Assembly: GCA_964019135.1 (NCBI GenBank)
Contig: OZ025256.1
Span: 21,273,911 to 21,337,910 of the forward strand
Length of the DNA: 64,000 nucleotides
DNA from: Arenicola marina
Taxonomy: Eukaryota > Annelida > Polychaeta > Arenicolidae
Direction: 5' to 3'
The notes beneath the pieces are model-generated. The model worked only from the letters and a program-made list of their open reading frames with translations, had not been told where the DNA came from and ran no database searches. Shown here piece by piece: positions 60,764-64,000 of this stretch (within the stretch, counting starts at the first letter, position 1; the number at the start of each line of letters is the position of its first letter). Made by a program: the position numbers and the translations under genes.

Positions 60764-62606
60764 GGTTAACTAAAGTCAAAGTCATAAATGCCGTAGCCTG
60801 TCGTTTCGGCCCATATTTTCCACGAATTTGTCGCGATCCCTCTAAAATTCACTAACGTGAGAAAGCAACACCGTGCAATTTTAATGATACCAAACTTACG
60901 TGTGTACTGCGAGGTTATCCTTTTTTTAAGACACAAATAATATTTCTTCATGCTGACACTCCATTGCCAACAGACACTTTGTCGCGAATAGACTAAATCA
61001 CAGACAATGAAATGCTCTATAGTTGCCATGGCGCGCGTGGCTGGTACAAATATAGGGCATCTATTGTTCAGAGCACGTTCGGCGCCATGGCAACTACGTC
61101 ATCTTATGACGTGTGCTTTAGTATCTTTGCGGAACTGCGTTTGCTGCCAATAGGGCTATACAGTTCTCGCGGTCGGGCCGCGAGACTTCAGTTTTGGGGA
61201 CAAACAAACACACGTGCTCCATGTTGAAGTATAGGCAGCTATAAGTCAATTTCTTTCCAGGTTTATTCTAAAGACTATGAGTACCATTTCACTAAACATG
61301 GCTATGAGAGATATACGTTAAAATATTTGGAGGCGATGAAGCGCAGAACTTGGGGAATATACAAGGAGAAATCCGTCTTCAAAACACTCGAAAGCTAAAA
61401 ATAACGTTCTAAATTTAGCCCTGCACCCGGGCTTTCGCAAGTTCACCAAACAGCGAGTGACGTCACAGTGTTTCGCGTGCCTCCGCGGTAACAAAAATGG
61501 CGAGAGCGAGTGATCGATTAAACCATTCCGCTGTCAAAATGTGCAGTGCATGGAGTAACAGCACACGGGTGCGTCATTAAACCGCATGGTAAAGATAAAA
61601 TAAGGCCAGTTGGATGTTTTCGTATCACTGTTGGATCACGAAAAGACCAAGTTTCTTCATTTTTGTAAGTTTTCTGTTTGAAGTGTTGCGCCAACGTTGT
61701 CACCGGGGAGAATCCGTGTGACGTCATAATGCCTCGTTTTCGTAGGAAATGCAAAAAAAACTTTAGTTTCTCAGTCGTATTGTCCCGTGGTAACAAATAT
61801 TCGTCATTGTGATGGCGCAAGCGAATAAAAAATATGTTATCTGTCCGTTTTGTGAAGCTATATTTCTTAAATATTCTTAATCATAGCGCTAGGCCTTCCG
61901 CAATGGACCCAACCCTCGGCGCCTGTCTTTTGCGCAGGTAGTCTGGTTCCCAGTCTCTCTCTTTGCGTAACATACACGTCACCCCTACGTCACAGATGGT
62001 CAGGATACCAGTGTGCGCAGAGATTCTAAACTCGTTCCGAACACGTGCTTCGTTTGTTTGTCCCCCAAAATGAGTAAACCGGAAGTCTAAGCAAACGAGA
62101 CTTTATAGCCCTATGAACCACTTCGCTAATCGTAGTTCCAATTTTGCCACCGTGAGGCGCCACTGCATGTGCAATGCATTCTGGGTATTATTTTGGTCTT
62201 TGCGAGATGTCAAGATGGCGTCATCGCCTGACAACGTATTTTGTAGACATTTAAACATGAAATAGTGTTATCTATGTAACGGAAAATTACGTAATCTGAA
62301 TCTAATTTAGATATGCTCATTAATTTTATACATGCCTTGCCAATAACGTGGAAATATGGTATTATCTCCATAGAAAAAGTTAAGATGACACCAAAATATT
62401 TTCCATAACTCTTTGCGCCAGTCTCGATTTTTCCACGATGGCGTATAATTGCGAAGTCGTGTATGGAATGTCAATATGGAGAAATATTGTTTGTGTCTTA
62501 AAAAGGATAACATCGCAGTACATACGTAGAGCGATCGCGACAAATTCGTGGAAAATATGGGCCGAAGCGACAGGCTACGGCATTTATGACTGACTTTAGT
62601 ACACTA
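60764..62606. mobile_element. Long inverted-repeat element, about 1.84 kb
   Basis: The ends are imperfect inverted repeats of several hundred bp. ACTAAAGTCA, CATAAATGCCGTAGCCTG, GGCCCATATTTTCCACGAAT and AAGACACAAATAATATTTCT on the left reappear reverse-complemented at about 62606-62480. A deeper pair, CAAACAAACACACGTGC near 61202 and CACGTGCTTCGTTTGTTTG near 62042, shows the arms extend inward. The core has no transposase-like ORF, so the element is non-autonomous. No target duplication could be fixed. A Foldback-like or P/hAT-derived origin is possible. Confidence 0.7.
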
Positions 62607-63142
62607 GCATTAAAACTGAAGGCAGCTAAAATGTTGTATTCTGACCCGAACCGCCCTGCTGCCCATGCAATCGACAATTATTGCCATAGCAACATTGCAT
62701 AGAACAATGAAACATGACGTCACGCACGAAAGAATTGTAGTCGAGGTCTTTAATAATCAGTGAACTGTCATAGCTGCGCCATCTGTTTGAATCCAATCAC
62801 TGAAAATGCATGATTAGGCACCAACCCAAGGTGCGTCGATCTAATGATAACGGATTATGGACGAACATCTGACGGGTTCGCGGGTTCGTCATATTTTAGA
62901 CGTTGGAACGGCTAGCCCTTCCACGTCACTTATTCCTTGATATGGCGTCTAATGACGTCATGACGTAAATGCGACGAGTTTACAACGTTTACAAAATACG
63001 AAGTCTCTCCACTTAGGATTTCATTGACCAGTGTGTCTGAATCGATATCGACCAGATTCTATTGAATATGTTCTATAGAGACGCCATTTACGTATCTTAA
63101 AAATAATATAGAACAGTGTTTTATAGCAATTCTACAGAATAT
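62607..63142. other. No gene recognised
   Basis: AT-rich DNA without exon-like structure. It contains several TGACGTCA-like words (62715-62722, 62953-62968). Confidence 0.45.
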
Positions 63143-63306
63143 AGAAAGTCTATAGAATATTTGTGTGCTATAGATACAATATAAAGACATATATAGAAAC
63201 ACTATAGAACACGGCATGCTCTATAGAAAGTCTATAGAATATTTGTGTCCTATAGAGACACTATAAAGACCTCAATAGAAACGCTATAGAACACTGCATG
63301 ATCTAA
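63143..63306. repeat. 82-bp tandem repeat, 2 copies
   Basis: AGAAAGTCTATAGAATATTT starts at 63143 and 63225. The units are about 85-90% alike and contain many TCTATAGA palindromes, which continue in degenerate form to about 63340. Confidence 0.85.
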
Positions 63307-63349
63307 AGAGTTTCTATAGAGTTCTTTAGAAACTCTATATGACATTTTA

Positions 63350-63716
63350 TCAGGGTTATAGCTTTAACTGGCCCGCTTACCTGCTTATAGTTGCCTAGTT
63401 GCAGGTGCCATGTTTCTTGGCAACGATATGGCCAACTATATGTGGAAAGCTTGCGATTTGCGGACTGTCAGTCCCAAAATGCTTTACTTTGACCGTTGCA
63501 TGCGGAAATTAAACCACAGAAACAGAGACGCCTAAAATTTAGATTCAACTCGTAATAATAGTAATAGCGCGAGATTTGTATGGCTTTAGGAATTTTATTT
63601 GCCTATCATAAAGCTGTAGCAACCTTTTATTTTCATTAGAATGAAAATTGGCGGGCTGCTACACTACAGCTTGAAGTCGGGCCAATAAAATTTCCTAACG
63701 CCCGCAAACTCGCGCT
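63350..63716 (-). mobile_element. Dispersed non-autonomous element, copy B
   Basis: Reverse complement of 10611-11005, through GTTATAGCTTTAACTGGCCCG, GCCATGTTTCTTGGCAACGA, GGAAAGCTTGCGATTTGCGG and AATAATAGTAATAGCGCGAG. Copy B has an extra stretch near 63600-63650. No ORF. Confidence 0.7.
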
Positions 63717-64000
63717 ATTCTTATATTGCGCACTGAATGTATGCGTCACCTCCATTATTTTGAATTTAAATGTTGTAAATGTTATCAATATTGTGAACGC
63801 AGTTAAATTAGAACATTGTTATTTCACAATTCTTACCATATCTGACGTCTCTGTCGGAGAATTAATTAAAACTGCCACGTTGATTAAGTCACCAATGTTT
63901 CGCTCAATAATCGGCAGGTGGCGCTTTTCGAGATGAAAAAACCAGCGACTGACGAATGTGAAGTATCCTTGCTGATTGTGGTCGACATCAAATTGATTGG

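Overview
This window is nuclear DNA of an animal. Its genes are split into many short exons with GT-AG introns. It carries a LINE retrotransposon with a poly(A) tail, tRNA-derived SINE copies, terminal-inverted-repeat elements and an unusual number of tandem repeats. The gene set (a lysosomal-type arylsulfatase, an ionotropic glutamate-receptor-like channel, a tiny secreted EF-hand protein) and the GC-rich exons in an AT-rich background suggest a marine invertebrate. A non-vertebrate deuterostome such as a lancelet is my best guess, but a mollusc or other lophotrochozoan cannot be excluded from sequence alone.

Layout. 1-6.4 kb: no gene recognised; short tandem repeats and G/C tracts. 6.46-9.55 kb, minus strand: a three-exon gene for a 127-residue secreted, eight-cysteine EF-hand protein, with a SINE in one intron and a 39-bp minisatellite in the other. 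9.65-12.95 kb: a dispersed element and two more minisatellites. 12.95-30.16 kb: about 17 kb of one 16-bp minisatellite (roughly a thousand monomers) organised into higher-order repeats. 30.2-34.5 kb: dispersed repeats, two hairpins, nuclear-receptor-like half sites and one possible orphan exon. 34.585-47.247 kb, plus strand: a 16-exon arylsulfatase B-like gene, assembled here exon by exon to about 526 aa with every expected catalytic residue. 49.7-53.07 kb, minus strand: the four 3' exons (channel core to C-terminus) of an ionotropic glutamate-receptor-like gene, tail to tail with the sulfatase gene. 55.86-60.65 kb, minus strand: a 5'-truncated L1/Tx1-type LINE with a long open ORF2, bounded by a perfect 11-bp target-site duplication and inserted into a 21-bp repeat array. 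60.76-62.61 kb: an element with long imperfect inverted repeats. The end of the window has another minisatellite and an inverted copy of the element at 10.6 kb.

The most unusual theme is that tandem repeats have copied splice sites in two genes. In the sulfatase gene an 81-bp unit carrying a 3' splice site and the start of exon 13 is repeated 16 times. The last 13 copies are in frame, so each acceptor could yield a protein with 0 to 12 extra 27-residue modules. In the receptor gene a 20-bp unit containing a GTAAGT-type donor and a TGACGTCA-like palindrome is repeated 7 times at an exon end. The three host genes are unrelated to each other and do not form an operon or pathway.
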